Shown: positions 47,111 to 56,985 of the stretch, in pieces
Numbering within the stretch: the stretch's first letter is position 1
Layout of the letters: every line of letters begins with the position of its first letter
NCBI GenBank assembly: GCA_018608405.1
Contig: JABAZP010000033.1
Location: forward strand, 78,254 to 141,892
Length of the DNA stretch: 63,639 nucleotides
Source of the DNA: Flavobacteriales bacterium
GTDB taxonomy: Bacteria > Bacteroidota > Bacteroidia > Flavobacteriales_E > Vicingaceae
Reading direction: 5' to 3'
Program-made: the position numbers and the translations under genes
The notes under the pieces: model-generated
What the model saw: only the letters and a program-made list of their open reading frames with translations
What the model was told of the DNA's origin: nothing
The model's database searches: none

Positions 47111-48156
47111 TTCAGATACCTTTTATAGATAATTTCATCTTTCGGAATATCTTCTAAGAGGGTCTTTCCTACTATTTTTTCGCGATCGACCCATTTCAAC
47201 CCATCCCCGGGAGATAACAAGTGAATATCATTTTCTTGAATAACCTCCCCTGCTTTCATTTCTTTCTTTGTTGCGATAGACCGTTCTAGTTTATTTTTTG
47301 CTTTGATGACAGAATCATCAATGAAGATGTCTTTTTTACCCAATGACATTTCTAAAACCCGAATATCACGAATCATTCGATTTAAACCGTCTGGACCAAG
47401 AGAACCTGCTTGGTCTGTGCCTTTCATTCTTCTGTCTAAGGTAATGTGTTTTTCTATTAATTCAGCGCCCAAAGCCACTGCAGCAAGCGATGTAGAAATA
47501 CCAACGGTATGATCCGAGAACCCGATTTTATAATTTGGAAAATTCTCCTTTAAATAAATTATTGAATTCAAGTTCAAATTATTAGGGTGTGTCGGGTATT
47601 CTGAAACACAGTGCAATATAGAAATCTGGTCGTGGTATTTACTTATCGTTTTCAACGCATCATCCAATTCTTTCTTACCGGCCATCCCTGTTGATAAAAT
47701 CATTGGTATTTTAGTTTCAGCTAAGGCCTCAAGCAAAGGTAAATTTGTCAAATCGCGACTAGCCACTTTAAGCCTATCCGGTGTAAACAATTTAAGCATA
47801 GACAAACAACCTTTTGAACAAAGCGTTTCAACAAAGTCGAACCCGTAAGTTTTTGCATATTTATAACATTCAAAATGTTCTTCATCACTTAATTCAAGAA
47901 ACTCTCTATGTTCGCCATAAGTCTTTCCAAATGAATTTGGATTGTTATACTCAGCTTTCATCTGCGAAGCAGATAGCTCCTCTTTTAGATCTCTTTTTGT
48001 TAATTTGATTGCATTTATTGGCTTCAAATTCAAGTGAAACAAGCCTTCAATAATTGGTCTAGCTACCATATCAATTAATAGCTTAGCCAAGTCAACAGAC
48101 CCATTATGATTTTGTCCTATTTCACCTATTATGTATGTTTCGTTTTTACTTTTCAT
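47107..48156 (-). CDS. NeuB-family N-acetylneuraminate/nonulosonate synthase
   Basis: It condenses phosphoenolpyruvate with an N-acetylated hexose to give a nine-carbon sugar acid. The 349-residue protein has IIGEIGQNHNGSVDLAKLLI, LKVASRDLTNLPLLEAL, ILSTGMAGKKELDDAL, ILHCVSEYPTHPNNLNL and IGFSDHTVGISTS, followed by a C-terminal SAF (antifreeze-like) domain (KAGEVIQENDIHLLSPG). It may be sialic, legionaminic or pseudaminic acid-like; sequence alone does not decide. Confidence 0.93.
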
Positions 48157-48907
48157 TTTTCAATATTTGCTCTTCCATAATTGCTTTATACTCTTTTTTT
48201 TGAGATAATTGAAATAAAATATCATCAATTCCTAAGGAGGGGTAAGTCAGTGAATATATTTTAGCACCCAATTCGAAATCTTCCAACGTATCTATCGTCA
48301 ATCTTATGCTTTCACTCTCCACTAACTTTTCCGGAATTGAAATTCTATTTATTTTAAACTTATCGGGGTGCTCGTATAAAAAATTTGTAACGTGCTCAAG
48401 GTACAATGAGTCATTTGTTTGATAACTTACCTCCTTCAATGCCTTTAAACTTATAACTTCAGTAAATAGTCCAAGGTGGCTCTTAATAACAGGCTTTCCG
48501 TTAGAAAAAAAGTAAGAGGTGTAGTCAAAATTTCCGGACAAATGTTCCTCTATCAGCTTATAGATATACTCTACTTGCAGAAATGGATTATCGCTGCATA
48601 CTCTTACTATTGTTTCAAATTCATTTTCTTCGGCACAACCGATAAACCTAGATAGAACGTTGTTCTCACTCCCCCTAAATACTTCTAATGATTGTTCTTC
48701 TGCTATTTCTTGAATATAACCATCCGCTTCATTAGTTGTTGTTGCAACAACAACTTTGAAATGTATCGACAGCTTAGCAATATTCTGAAATACAATTTGC
48801 CCTAAACTTCTATTTTCGTAAAATTCTTTTTCTAATTTATTTTTCAGCCTTGTAGATCCAAGTCTAGCCTGCACAATTACCCCCACTTTGCTATTTGTCA
48901 GCTGCAC
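48146..48907 (-). CDS. SpsF-like cytidylyltransferase
   Basis: The 253-residue protein begins KVGVIVQARLGSTRLKNK, the CMP-sugar synthase motif in the SpsF (COG1861) form. VVATTTNEADG, FRGSENNVLSRFIGCAEENEF and IVRVCSDNPFLQVEYI follow. It would activate the NeuB product with CTP. The GTG start at 48907 abuts the tyrosine kinase stop. No standard NeuA is present in the window, so this enzyme probably does that step. Confidence 0.86.
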   Translation of the reverse strand: MQLTNSKVGVIVQARLGSTRLKNKLEKEFYENRSLGQIVFQNIAKLSIHFKVVVATTTNEADGYIQEIAEEQSLEVFRGSENNVLSRFIGCAEENEFETIVRVCSDNPFLQVEYIYKLIEEHLSGNFDYTSYFFSNGKPVIKSHLGLFTEVISLKALKEVSYQTNDSLYLEHVTNFLYEHPDKFKINRISIPEKLVESESIRLTIDTLEDFELGAKIYSLTYPSLGIDDILFQLSQKKEYKAIMEEQILKNEK

Positions 48908-51265
48908 TTATTTACTTTTTTTACCTTCGTCTTCCGAATAATAACCGTAACCGTAACCATAACCATAACCATAACCATAACCATAACCGTAACCGTAACC
49001 GTAACCCAATGAACCACTTTTCTCTTTCACGGCATTCACCACTATTCCGAGGTTCTTAATCTTTCCTTCTGCGTATAGCTGGTTAATATTTTCTAAATAG
49101 GATTTTTTGGAATAACCGTGACGAACAATATAAATGGAAGCATCCACAAATTGATTGACGATTAGTGCATCCGTCACCAAACCTACAGGTGGAGTATCGA
49201 TGATAATAATCTCATACTGCTGTTTGATTTCGGTTAAAAATTCATGCATCCGATCGCTTTCAATTAACTCTGCCGGATTGGGTGGAATTGGTCCTGAAGA
49301 AATCAAATCTAAATTCTTTACTTTCGTTTCCCGAACACAATCCTTTACTTCCCCTTTTCGAATTAAATAAGTACTCAGACCAATTTCATTGGTCAAACCA
49401 AAATCCGAGAAAATCTTGGGCTTCCGTAAATCTGCTCCAACCAATAGTGTTTTTTTGCCCGAGGCGGCATAGATAGCAGCTAAATTAATGGACGTAAAGG
49501 TTTTTCCCTCTCCAGAAATGGAAGAAGTAACCATCACCACCTGCCGTTCCTTCCCTTCTACCATGTAATTAATGTTGGTACGGATGCTGCGAAAGGACTC
49601 TGAAACTAAAGACTTGAGATTGTGTGTAACCAGAATATTGCTATCTAAATTCTTTTTATGTAGAATCGACCCCAGAATAGGTATCGATGTAATCTTCTCC
49701 AAGTCAGAACGGTCTATAATTTTAGAATTAAGAAGATACACACTAAGTATCAATAAAACCGGAACAGACAATCCAAACATGGCGGAAGAGAGATAAATAC
49801 TTGAGACCTTGGGACCGATATAACTGCTCCGAAACTCGGTAGCAAAATCTAAAATTTGTGCCTTAGGAACATTAGATGCTTTTGCGATACTCGCCTCTGA
49901 ACGTTTGTTTAACAAAAAAGTATATAAATCGCTCAATAATTTATTTTCTCGACGTAAATTAAAATACTGACGCTGCTCCTGCGGAATCCGCATTACTTTC
50001 TGCTCCTCCTTCGCAATTACTTCCGTCAGCGAGTCGATCAACGAATTAACCTGCCTCTTGCTTTTTTCGGCCACTAGCAGTAAGGCCTGCTTCTGACTTT
50101 TCAATTCTTCCAATTGTTGCTCGATTATCACATGGTTGCCCCGAATACTAAAGTTAGACTCTCGTTGTTTCTGCACTAATTCCTGAATTCGTTGGGTCAT
50201 TAAATCCACATTAGGATCTTGAAACCCAAAAACCGCTGCCGAAGGAAATGCTGTATACGTTTCCGATTGCACGGTCTTAATCAAAGCAGAATAATACTCC
50301 CGTTGAATGCTCCTTTGTGTCAATTCCTCTTCCAACTCAATAACCTCTTGCATATTATTTTCGTCTTCAGAAATAAAAATACGGTCTGAAAAGTTTTTTT
50401 GTTGAAACTGTTCTAGCTTATACTCTGTAACTACTAATGAATCTGCAATCCCTCTGAGCTGTTCATCGACAAATGCAATGGTATTCGTTGCTATTTCATT
50501 GTTCTGATCCATTCCCCACTGAATGTATTGCTCCATGAGAGTGTTTAAAAAATCAACTGATTTTTCAGGGGTTCGATTGCTTTCGGAAAGGATTAAGATG
50601 GATGACTCCGTATTTTCTACATCAATTTGAACAGATTGCTGAAAGTACCTTGTCAAGCTTGGAAGGTGGTTGAATTGAAATGCAAAAAGTTGTTCCTCAT
50701 TTATTGGACTGTCGCCCCTTTTGATTATTAACTCAGCAGAACCATAAGTGAAAGGCTGGTCTAAAAAATAAGTTGGGGAAGATTTTATATCCTGTCCATT
50801 TTCACTAAAATAAAAACGATTATCGGGAAGAAAAGCAACAAACACTCTTCCTAAAAACTTTTGCCCGGAAAGGAGCTCCACCGCGAAAGAAGATCCGGGG
50901 TACATTTCCGTTGTCTTAACATTTCCAACTTGGTAATAAGAAACTTCCCAGTTCAATTTTTTAGCAACTCGGTTCATTAATGTATAAGACTTTATAATTC
51001 CGACCTCGTTAATCAGTCTATTTCTAGTGCTGACTAATTCCATTCCAGGTAAGAAGTACTCTTGACCCCATGAAGAATATTCGTCCTCTACCAACATTCT
51101 GGCATTCGTGGTATATGTGGCAGGAGTGTACCTCGCCAGATAGAAAGCGTGTGCTACGCCACAAGAAAGTCCCATCACTACTAAGTACCAATATCGAAGC
51201 AGATAAATAACAAAAACACGTGGATCAATTTTAAACTGATTGCCAGATTTAGCATTATTTTGCAT
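48908..51265 (-). CDS. Wzc-type BY-kinase and chain-length regulator with (Gly-Tyr)11 tail
   Basis: This is an inner-membrane polysaccharide co-polymerase with two transmembrane helices, a periplasmic Wzz domain with long coiled coils, and the GNVR-like segment near 430. The cytoplasmic kinase domain has Walker A SSISGEGKTFTS, A' LLVGADLRKP and Walker B IIIIDTPPVG. The C-terminus is eleven Gly-Tyr pairs then YYSEDEGKKSK, the autophosphorylation tail that regulates chain assembly. I choose the ATG at 51265 (785 residues); a TTG five codons upstream gives 790. It is the first gene of the leftward locus. Confidence 0.92.
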   Translation of the reverse strand: MQNNAKSGNQFKIDPRVFVIYLLRYWYLVVMGLSCGVAHAFYLARYTPATYTTNARMLVEDEYSSWGQEYFLPGMELVSTRNRLINEVGIIKSYTLMNRVAKKLNWEVSYYQVGNVKTTEMYPGSSFAVELLSGQKFLGRVFVAFLPDNRFYFSENGQDIKSSPTYFLDQPFTYGSAELIIKRGDSPINEEQLFAFQFNHLPSLTRYFQQSVQIDVENTESSILILSESNRTPEKSVDFLNTLMEQYIQWGMDQNNEIATNTIAFVDEQLRGIADSLVVTEYKLEQFQQKNFSDRIFISEDENNMQEVIELEEELTQRSIQREYYSALIKTVQSETYTAFPSAAVFGFQDPNVDLMTQRIQELVQKQRESNFSIRGNHVIIEQQLEELKSQKQALLLVAEKSKRQVNSLIDSLTEVIAKEEQKVMRIPQEQRQYFNLRRENKLLSDLYTFLLNKRSEASIAKASNVPKAQILDFATEFRSSYIGPKVSSIYLSSAMFGLSVPVLLILSVYLLNSKIIDRSDLEKITSIPILGSILHKKNLDSNILVTHNLKSLVSESFRSIRTNINYMVEGKERQVVMVTSSISGEGKTFTSINLAAIYAASGKKTLLVGADLRKPKIFSDFGLTNEIGLSTYLIRKGEVKDCVRETKVKNLDLISSGPIPPNPAELIESDRMHEFLTEIKQQYEIIIIDTPPVGLVTDALIVNQFVDASIYIVRHGYSKKSYLENINQLYAEGKIKNLGIVVNAVKEKSGSLGYGYGYGYGYGYGYGYGYGYGYYSEDEGKKSK
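48942..49007. repeat. hexanucleotide microsatellite encoding the Gly-Tyr tail
   Basis: Eleven in-frame 6-bp units of CCGTAA or CCATAA encode the (Gly-Tyr)11 tail on the minus strand. Slippage in whole units keeps the frame and changes tail length. Confidence 0.85.
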
Positions 51266-51788
51266 AAGGAAAACATCCAATTATGGAAATAGTTAGCAAA
51301 GGAACGAATTTAAATTATTGTTTCAAAAGGAATTTAACTCAACGAGGCCAAGGTCTTCTTCGGCAGCCAAAGAGTGGTTTAACGTTTCAACCAATTACCA
51401 ATTGGAAGTATCCGTATTTACATACTACCATTATTCGCATCCTAGTGCTTCAGGCGCATTACGATTTATACACCTTTTGATCACCTCGCTGCAAACCTGC
51501 TTCAAGATTCAAAGATTAAATTACAAAAGTTAAAAAAGTAGATTTACAACCTAAAGAGCTCGCAATTTAAATGGGGGGTTTAATTAGTATTCCATTGCTT
51601 CCATGTCAGTTATATGGGTATTTTTATCTAATTGCTAAACTTACCAACACCTTAGGCTAATTTTTACCGTAAAATAACAAGTTTTAAATATGAACTTCAA
51701 TAGCTTTAGGATAATTTGACCGTAAGATTGATTAAGAATTTTTTTTAGCTTAATTTTACAATTAATTATTTAGTGATTTTTAGATAAG
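51266..51788. other. gene-free divergent region before the T9SS gene
   Basis: No convincing gene is seen. Short open frames near 51318-51533 lack a recognisable product. It should carry promoters for both the leftward polysaccharide locus and the rightward T9SS gene. Two near-identical direct copies of a TTAGG-n-TAATTT-n-ACCGTAA motif occur at 51652-51672 and 51706-51725, about 54 bp apart, and could be protein-binding sites. Confidence 0.5.
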
Positions 51789-54700
51789 ATGAATAGAAAA
51801 TATATTCCACTCGCATTGATTTTATTGTTCTCAGTAAATCAAGTACATTCTCAAACCGGACCTGGAGGAGTAGGCAATAGTAGCACCATGGAAACTTGGT
51901 TAGAGGCCTCAAAACTAACCGGATTAAGTAACAGCAGTCAACTATCCTCATGGCTAGACATATCTGGCAACAATAACCACGCTGTACAAGTAACTTCAGG
52001 CAATCAACCAACCTATCTAACCAATCAAATCAATGGTTTACCTGCAATTGATTTTGATGGAGTTGATGACTATTTAGACTTTAGTTCTCACATTACGACC
52101 GGAGCCAATTCTACTTTTATTGTATTCAAAGAAAGCGGCGCCAGAAACTTACAAACTATACTTTCAATGGAAAAGCACATTTTGTATGCAAAAGATGCAT
52201 CATACAATGCCGCATATGGAACTCTATCTTCGGCATCATCGTTAACAATTAGACGTAGCCTAGGTTACTCGATATTTTCAGGTCAAACAGACGCATCAGT
52301 GGGTTCAAGTGACTTGCTTTTAACTTCTGCTGAGGGTTCAGTTACTAGAACAAGAACGGGCTTTTTAACACAACCAAGATCATCTATTGGAATTAGAACA
52401 ACTGGTGACGTTTTGCCAATGTTTGGTCAAGTTCCGGAGTTAATCATTTTCAATGAACAACTGAATTCTGCTAAACGAAAAATTGTTGGCAACTACCTAG
52501 CAGCCAAATACAACCTAACTGCTGAACAAAATTTATATGCACATAAAAGTACTCACGGCAGAGATGTCATCGGTATTGGTCAAGAGGCAGATGGTAATCA
52601 CGTTGAATCAAGGGGATTGGATTCTCTGCTCATCAACAACCCTTCTGCTTTAGGTAACGGGGATTATTTGTTAATTGGAAATGACGGTGGAGGTTTTAAC
52701 ACTTCGACAGATGTACCTATTAATCTACTTAATCGGTGGAACAAAGTTTGGCGTGCTAACGTTACAGGAACTCCAGGTACCGTGGATATGACGTTTTATC
52801 TAGGTTTAAACGACTTTGCAGGAGACCCTAATAATTATGTTGTTCTAGTTGAGAATGCAGATGGAAATTTCGCAAATGGCGGTACTAGCCTGCACGAAGG
52901 AGGAAGAACTTACGATGCTATAAACAAAACCATTAGCTTTACAGGTGTTGTGCTAGGTGATGGCAATTATTTTACCTTAGCTGTAAAGATTCCTGAAGTA
53001 TCACTTCCTAATATTGATTATGGCCCAGGAGGTGTGGGCACAACAAGTAATATTGAAGCATGGTTAGACGCATCTAAATTAACCGGCCTTAATAACTCAG
53101 AGCTTTTATATTCTTGGTTAGATTTTTCCGGAAATAACAATCATGCAGAACAGATTCTTGCAGGAAATCGACCAACCTATTTAACAAATCAAGTGAACGG
53201 ATTACCTGCAATAGATTTTGATGGAGTTGATGACTATTTAGACTTTAGTTCTCACATTACGACCGGAGCCAATTCTACTTTTATTGTATTCAAAGAAAGC
53301 GGCGCCAGAAACTTACAAACTATACTTTCAATGGAAAAGCACATTTTGTATGCAAAAGATGCATCATACAATGCCGCATATGGAACTCTATCTTCGGCAT
53401 CATCGTTAACAATTAGACGTAGCCTAGGTTACTCGATATTTTCAGGTCAAACAGACGCATCAGTGGGTTCAAGTGACTTGCTTTTAACTTCTGCTGAGGG
53501 TTCAGTTACTAGAACAAGAACGGGCTTTTTAACACAACCAAGATCATCTATTGGAATTAGAACAACTGGTGACGTTTTGCCAATGTTTGGTCAAGTTCCG
53601 GAGTTAATCATTTTCAATGAACAACTGAATTCTGCTAAACGAAAAATTGTTGGCAACTACCTAGCAGCCAAATACAACCTAACTGCTGAACAAAATTTAT
53701 ATGCACATAAAAGTACTCACGGCAGAGATGTCATCGGTATTGGTCAAGAGGCAGATGGAAATCACTTGGAGTCAAGAGGGGTGGATTCTTTGCTCATCAA
53801 CAACCCCTCTGCTTTGGGCAATGGAGATTATTTGTTAATTGGTAACGATGGTGCTGACTTTAGCACTTCAACTGATGTTGGAGTTTTAACTACTCAGCGA
53901 TGGAATAAAATTTGGAGAGCTGATGTTACCGGCACTCCGGGAACTATTGACCTCGTTTTTTATCTAGGTAACAACGATTTCGCAGTTGACCCAAACAATT
54001 ATGCCGTTCTTATTGAAAATGTGGATGGTGATTTTGGAAATGGCGGAACTTCTGTTCAAGAAACTGGAAGTTTATATAATGCGCTAACCAAAACGTTAAC
54101 ATTTACCGGTATAACTTTAAATGATGGGGATTATTTTACAATTGCAGAAAAGGGACCTATTACAGCAATTGCAACAGGTAATTGGGAAGCAACAAGTACA
54201 TGGTCGTGTGATTGTGTACCTACAGCCAGTTCTGCTGTTACTGTTCCCTCTCCGTTCACAGTAAGTATTAATGAATTGGCCAATGCTAAATCTTTAACCA
54301 TCAATACAGGTGGAACCGTAACCATTACAAGTAATGATACTCTTCAAATTGTAGAAAGCTTAACTATTGAAGGAACATTAAACTCAGGAGCGGAAGGAAC
54401 AATTCTAGCAAATGGCACAACAGACCAAACCTTTGCGAACTCATCAGGAGCGAATATTGAGCTGGTGAATTTAGTTGCCAACAACCCAACCAACTTGTTT
54501 TTAACCGGTGGCTGGAGTTTAAATAACACGCTTCAAGTTTATGTTGGTACGTTAGATGTTTCCGGAGCGGATTCTTTGGTATTACTATCCAACATTACTA
54601 AAACGGCTGAAATCTTAGAATCTAACGGCAGCTTTGTCGGTGATTTTACCTTGCAACGATTTATTGGTGCAAGAAATGCCAATTACAGCAATATTGCGGC

Positions 54701-55964
54701 ACCAATTTCTAATGCAACGGTAGCATCTATAGATGATGATGTAAAAATCAGTGGAGTTGGAGGAGTTTTTGGAAACGCGTGGGCAAATCCAGGTCGAGGT
54801 ATATTTTATAGTATGTACCAATATGACAGATCTGATAACAACAGTTTAGATACCATACAATCTACTGCAACGGCATTAACGCCGGGTGTAGGCTATGAGT
54901 TGTATTTATTCACCACCTTAGGATCGTTTAGCGCTTCAACATTAGACTATGTTGGAACTCCAAACTTTGGTTTAGTTACTCCTCCTAGTATTTTATCTGG
55001 GTTTAACTTAGTTGGTAATCCGTACCAATGCCACTTAGAAAGAACTAACCTTGACAATTCAAATATTGGTGCAACAATTTACATATTTGATTCCAGCACC
55101 GGAGGATATACTACCTTAGGAGCATCAAAAATTGCCCCCGGACAAGGATTTTGGGTAGATAACACTTCAGGTGGTACTGTGCCGTTTAACTTCGATGAAA
55201 CAGATAAATCAGCTACAGGATCTTCGGCTTTTTTGAGACAAAAGAACAATAAAGACTTTACTTTAGAATTGTCTAACAATGTTAATTACTTTAAGAATAC
55301 GGTAACTATTGGATTTGACTACTCTGCAACAGAGAGCTTAGACCAGTTTGATGCAAGGTTTTTGCCCTCTCCAATGGACAATTCTTCGGAATTATACTTT
55401 ACTACAATTACAGAAGATAGGTTAATGAATAATACCTTAAATCAGTTGGAGGAAAATCATGTAGTACCAATGGAAGTTAAAATTGGCGAGGCAGGGACTT
55501 ATACCATCAACTCTTCTAATATTTCTTCCATTTTAGAGAATTACTCTTGTGTGTACTTAAAAGACAAAGCTACGGAGGAAATCGTAGATCTTAGCGTAGA
55601 CCAAAACTATACGTTTGAAGCCGTTTCAGGCGTTTCAGAACGATTTAAACTAGTGGTAAGTAATTCTTTTGACGCATGTGACAAAGCCTTGAATTCTAAA
55701 AGTACTGTGCAAAAGTTAGGCAACAACTTGAAATTAAGAGAATCTTATGGAAATTGGTTTTTAGATTACAACTTAGGTGAAGAGGTTGAAACTGTTGTTG
55801 TTTCTGTTTACGGAATGAATGGACAGCAGGTTTTGTCTAAAATGGAACTAAGCCTATCCGAAAACGGTACCCATAAACTAGACGAGTTAAACAATTTAAA
55901 TGGTATTTTTTTAATTCAAATAGTGGGTAGCAAGAACATTCTTAACCAAACAATCAAGCTATAA
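51789..55964 (+). CDS. T9SS type A cargo protein with duplicated LamG-like modules
   Basis: The 1391-residue secreted protein has a signal peptide (LILLFSVNQVHS), then two large modules that start GPGGVG-n-WL-ASKLTGL and carry LamG-like beta strands with FDGVDDYLDFSSHITTG and a closing NNYVVLVENADG-type region. Residues 88-269 and 476-657 are identical, encoded by a 545-bp exact DNA duplication offset by 1164 bp. After residue about 790 come bacterial-repeat-like strands and a beta-sandwich region, then a C-terminal T9SS type A sorting domain (VVVSVYGMNGQQVLSKMEL through GIFLIQIVGSKNILNQTIKL). The next gene follows 27 bp later. Confidence 0.9.
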   Translation: MNRKYIPLALILLFSVNQVHSQTGPGGVGNSSTMETWLEASKLTGLSNSSQLSSWLDISGNNNHAVQVTSGNQPTYLTNQINGLPAIDFDGVDDYLDFSSHITTGANSTFIVFKESGARNLQTILSMEKHILYAKDASYNAAYGTLSSASSLTIRRSLGYSIFSGQTDASVGSSDLLLTSAEGSVTRTRTGFLTQPRSSIGIRTTGDVLPMFGQVPELIIFNEQLNSAKRKIVGNYLAAKYNLTAEQNLYAHKSTHGRDVIGIGQEADGNHVESRGLDSLLINNPSALGNGDYLLIGNDGGGFNTSTDVPINLLNRWNKVWRANVTGTPGTVDMTFYLGLNDFAGDPNNYVVLVENADGNFANGGTSLHEGGRTYDAINKTISFTGVVLGDGNYFTLAVKIPEVSLPNIDYGPGGVGTTSNIEAWLDASKLTGLNNSELLYSWLDFSGNNNHAEQILAGNRPTYLTNQVNGLPAIDFDGVDDYLDFSSHITTGANSTFIVFKESGARNLQTILSMEKHILYAKDASYNAAYGTLSSASSLTIRRSLGYSIFSGQTDASVGSSDLLLTSAEGSVTRTRTGFLTQPRSSIGIRTTGDVLPMFGQVPELIIFNEQLNSAKRKIVGNYLAAKYNLTAEQNLYAHKSTHGRDVIGIGQEADGNHLESRGVDSLLINNPSALGNGDYLLIGNDGADFSTSTDVGVLTTQRWNKIWRADVTGTPGTIDLVFYLGNNDFAVDPNNYAVLIENVDGDFGNGGTSVQETGSLYNALTKTLTFTGITLNDGDYFTIAEKGPITAIATGNWEATSTWSCDCVPTASSAVTVPSPFTVSINELANAKSLTINTGGTVTITSNDTLQIVESLTIEGTLNSGAEGTILANGTTDQTFANSSGANIELVNLVANNPTNLFLTGGWSLNNTLQVYVGTLDVSGADSLVLLSNITKTAEILESNGSFVGDFTLQRFIGARNANYSNIAAPISNATVASIDDDVKISGVGGVFGNAWANPGRGIFYSMYQYDRSDNNSLDTIQSTATALTPGVGYELYLFTTLGSFSASTLDYVGTPNFGLVTPPSILSGFNLVGNPYQCHLERTNLDNSNIGATIYIFDSSTGGYTTLGASKIAPGQGFWVDNTSGGTVPFNFDETDKSATGSSAFLRQKNNKDFTLELSNNVNYFKNTVTIGFDYSATESLDQFDARFLPSPMDNSSELYFTTITEDRLMNNTLNQLEENHVVPMEVKIGEAGTYTINSSNISSILENYSCVYLKDKATEEIVDLSVDQNYTFEAVSGVSERFKLVVSNSFDACDKALNSKSTVQKLGNNLKLRESYGNWFLDYNLGEEVETVVVSVYGMNGQQVLSKMELSLSENGTHKLDELNNLNGIFLIQIVGSKNILNQTIKL
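52050..53758 (+). repeat. 545-bp exact direct duplication inside the T9SS gene
   Basis: The segments 52050-52594 and 53214-53758 were compared by eye and no difference was seen over 545 bp. The sequence just outside both ends is diverged but related, so the module pair is old while the core was recently homogenised. Confidence 0.85.
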
Positions 55965-55991
55965 CAAACACTACAAGAAAATAGAATTCGT

Positions 55992-56225
55992 ATGAAAAAA
56001 TCGCTTTTACTTTTAACCATTACTTCTTTCTTTGTTTTTGTAGGTGTAACTGATCTAGCTGCTCAACCTCCCGGTCCAGGTGGTGGTGGCACAGTTGTTC
56101 CGGGCTGTGATACTCCGGGGTGTATTCCAATTGACGGCGGCATTAGTTGGTTGCTCATTGCCGGAACAGTATACGGAGGCAAGAAATTGTACAATGCCAA
56201 TAAAGAACAGAAAGAAGAATTTTAA
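55992..56225 (+). CDS. PIDGG-tailed (PID-CTERM) mini sorting substrate
   Basis: The 77-residue protein has a signal peptide (LLLLTITSFFVFVGVTDLAAQ), a Pro/Gly-rich mature part with two cysteines, and the tripartite sorting tail PIDGGISWLLIAGTVYGGKK: motif at residues 46-50, a hydrophobic stretch, then basic residues. This is the layout of exosortase substrates (PID-CTERM type in Bacteroidota). Only about 25 residues remain between signal and tail. It follows the T9SS gene by 27 bp and is closed by a strong terminator. An exosortase gene lies 2 kb downstream. Confidence 0.82.
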   Translation: MKKSLLLLTITSFFVFVGVTDLAAQPPGPGGGGTVVPGCDTPGCIPIDGGISWLLIAGTVYGGKKLYNANKEQKEEF

Positions 56226-56231
56226 AACTTC

Positions 56232-56263
56232 AAAAGGAACGCTTTTAGCGTTCCTTTTTTTTT
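56232..56263 (+). terminator. rho-independent terminator after the PIDGG protein
   Basis: AAAAGGAACGC (56232-56242) pairs with GCGTTCCTTTT (56248-56258) across a 5-nt loop, followed by T residues to 56263. It lies 6 bp past the stop and just before the next gene's start. Confidence 0.9.
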
Positions 56264-56277
56264 GAAAGCTATTGTTC

Positions 56278-56739
56278 ATGAAAAAGCTGCTTTGGTTTCT
56301 TTTCTTGCTGCTGCTTGCCATACTCAGTTATTACCGAGAAGTTCTTTTTATAAGTATCAATGCAGTTATTGCCGGCGAGCAATTCTTTTGGGCAAAAACA
56401 ACCCAAATTGACTATTTCATCGGTAAAAGCCCTGAATTCCTAGTCCGGTTGAAATACATTATGACTGTAGGCTTAACAGTACTGTTTGCTTTATTTACAA
56501 TCGTAGGTCTTCGGGTCTCGTTTAAAGAAAAGACTCCTTTCCTTTTAGCCTTGCTTTCGTATGGTTTATGCGGTATTGTTGCTGCAGTAGTTCTCCTCTA
56601 CTCTTTGGTCACGAATAGTTTTGACAGCGTTTATTCCTTTCTTCGACTAATTATAGAATACCTGCACAATCCACTTATTTATTTAATATTAAGTGCGTCT
56701 TTTTTAGGCTTTTCGTTTTCACAGAAACAGTCTAGTTAA
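56278..56739 (+). CDS. exosortase-associated four-helix membrane protein
   Basis: The 154-residue protein has four hydrophobic helices (around residues 3-18, 60-85, 92-112 and 130-150) with polar loops. In Bacteroidota, small proteins of this size and layout travel with the XrtF/XrtX exosortase genes; I cannot tell which of the two families this fits without profile searches. I choose the ATG at 56278 rather than the TTG at 56272, since KKLLWFLFLLLL directly follows it. It lies downstream of the terminator and may have its own promoter. Confidence 0.65.
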   Translation: MKKLLWFLFLLLLAILSYYREVLFISINAVIAGEQFFWAKTTQIDYFIGKSPEFLVRLKYIMTVGLTVLFALFTIVGLRVSFKEKTPFLLALLSYGLCGIVAAVVLLYSLVTNSFDSVYSFLRLIIEYLHNPLIYLILSASFLGFSFSQKQSS

Positions 56740-56757
56740 AACATTAAGGATAAAAAA

Positions 56758-56820
56758 GTTGGTCACATTGAGTGTTCTTTGTAGCGCAGCGAAAAAGAAT
56801 GTATCGAAATGCAGACAAAC
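56758..56820. repeat. dispersed palindrome-ended repeat, copy 1
   Basis: A 60-bp repeat running from GTCACATTGAGTG to GCAGACAAA, with TTTGTC-like and GACAAA ends in inverted orientation and an inner TTCTTT...AAAGAA pairing. It sits in the 246-bp gap before glyA. Other copies are at 60927 and 61422. Confidence 0.75.
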
Positions 56821-56985
56821 AACTAGAACTTCAATAAATCCGAAAACTCCTCTCCTCCTACTTTTCAGTTTACGATCTTACTCAATTGAGAACATGTCAT
56901 TACTCTCGGTTCTTTTTATTCCACGAATAGAGTGTAATCTTAGTTAGCTTGCGTAATTTTAAGCCTCAAATACACATTTACTGCT

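Noticed and set aside
48942..49007. short regular repeats that could be taken for a CRISPR array
   Set aside because: The units are 6 bp with no spacers and encode a Gly-Tyr tail in frame.
51318..51533. 71-codon rightward open frame upstream of the T9SS gene
   Set aside because: It has no recognisable domain, competes with another frame over the same bases, and lies in a likely promoter region.
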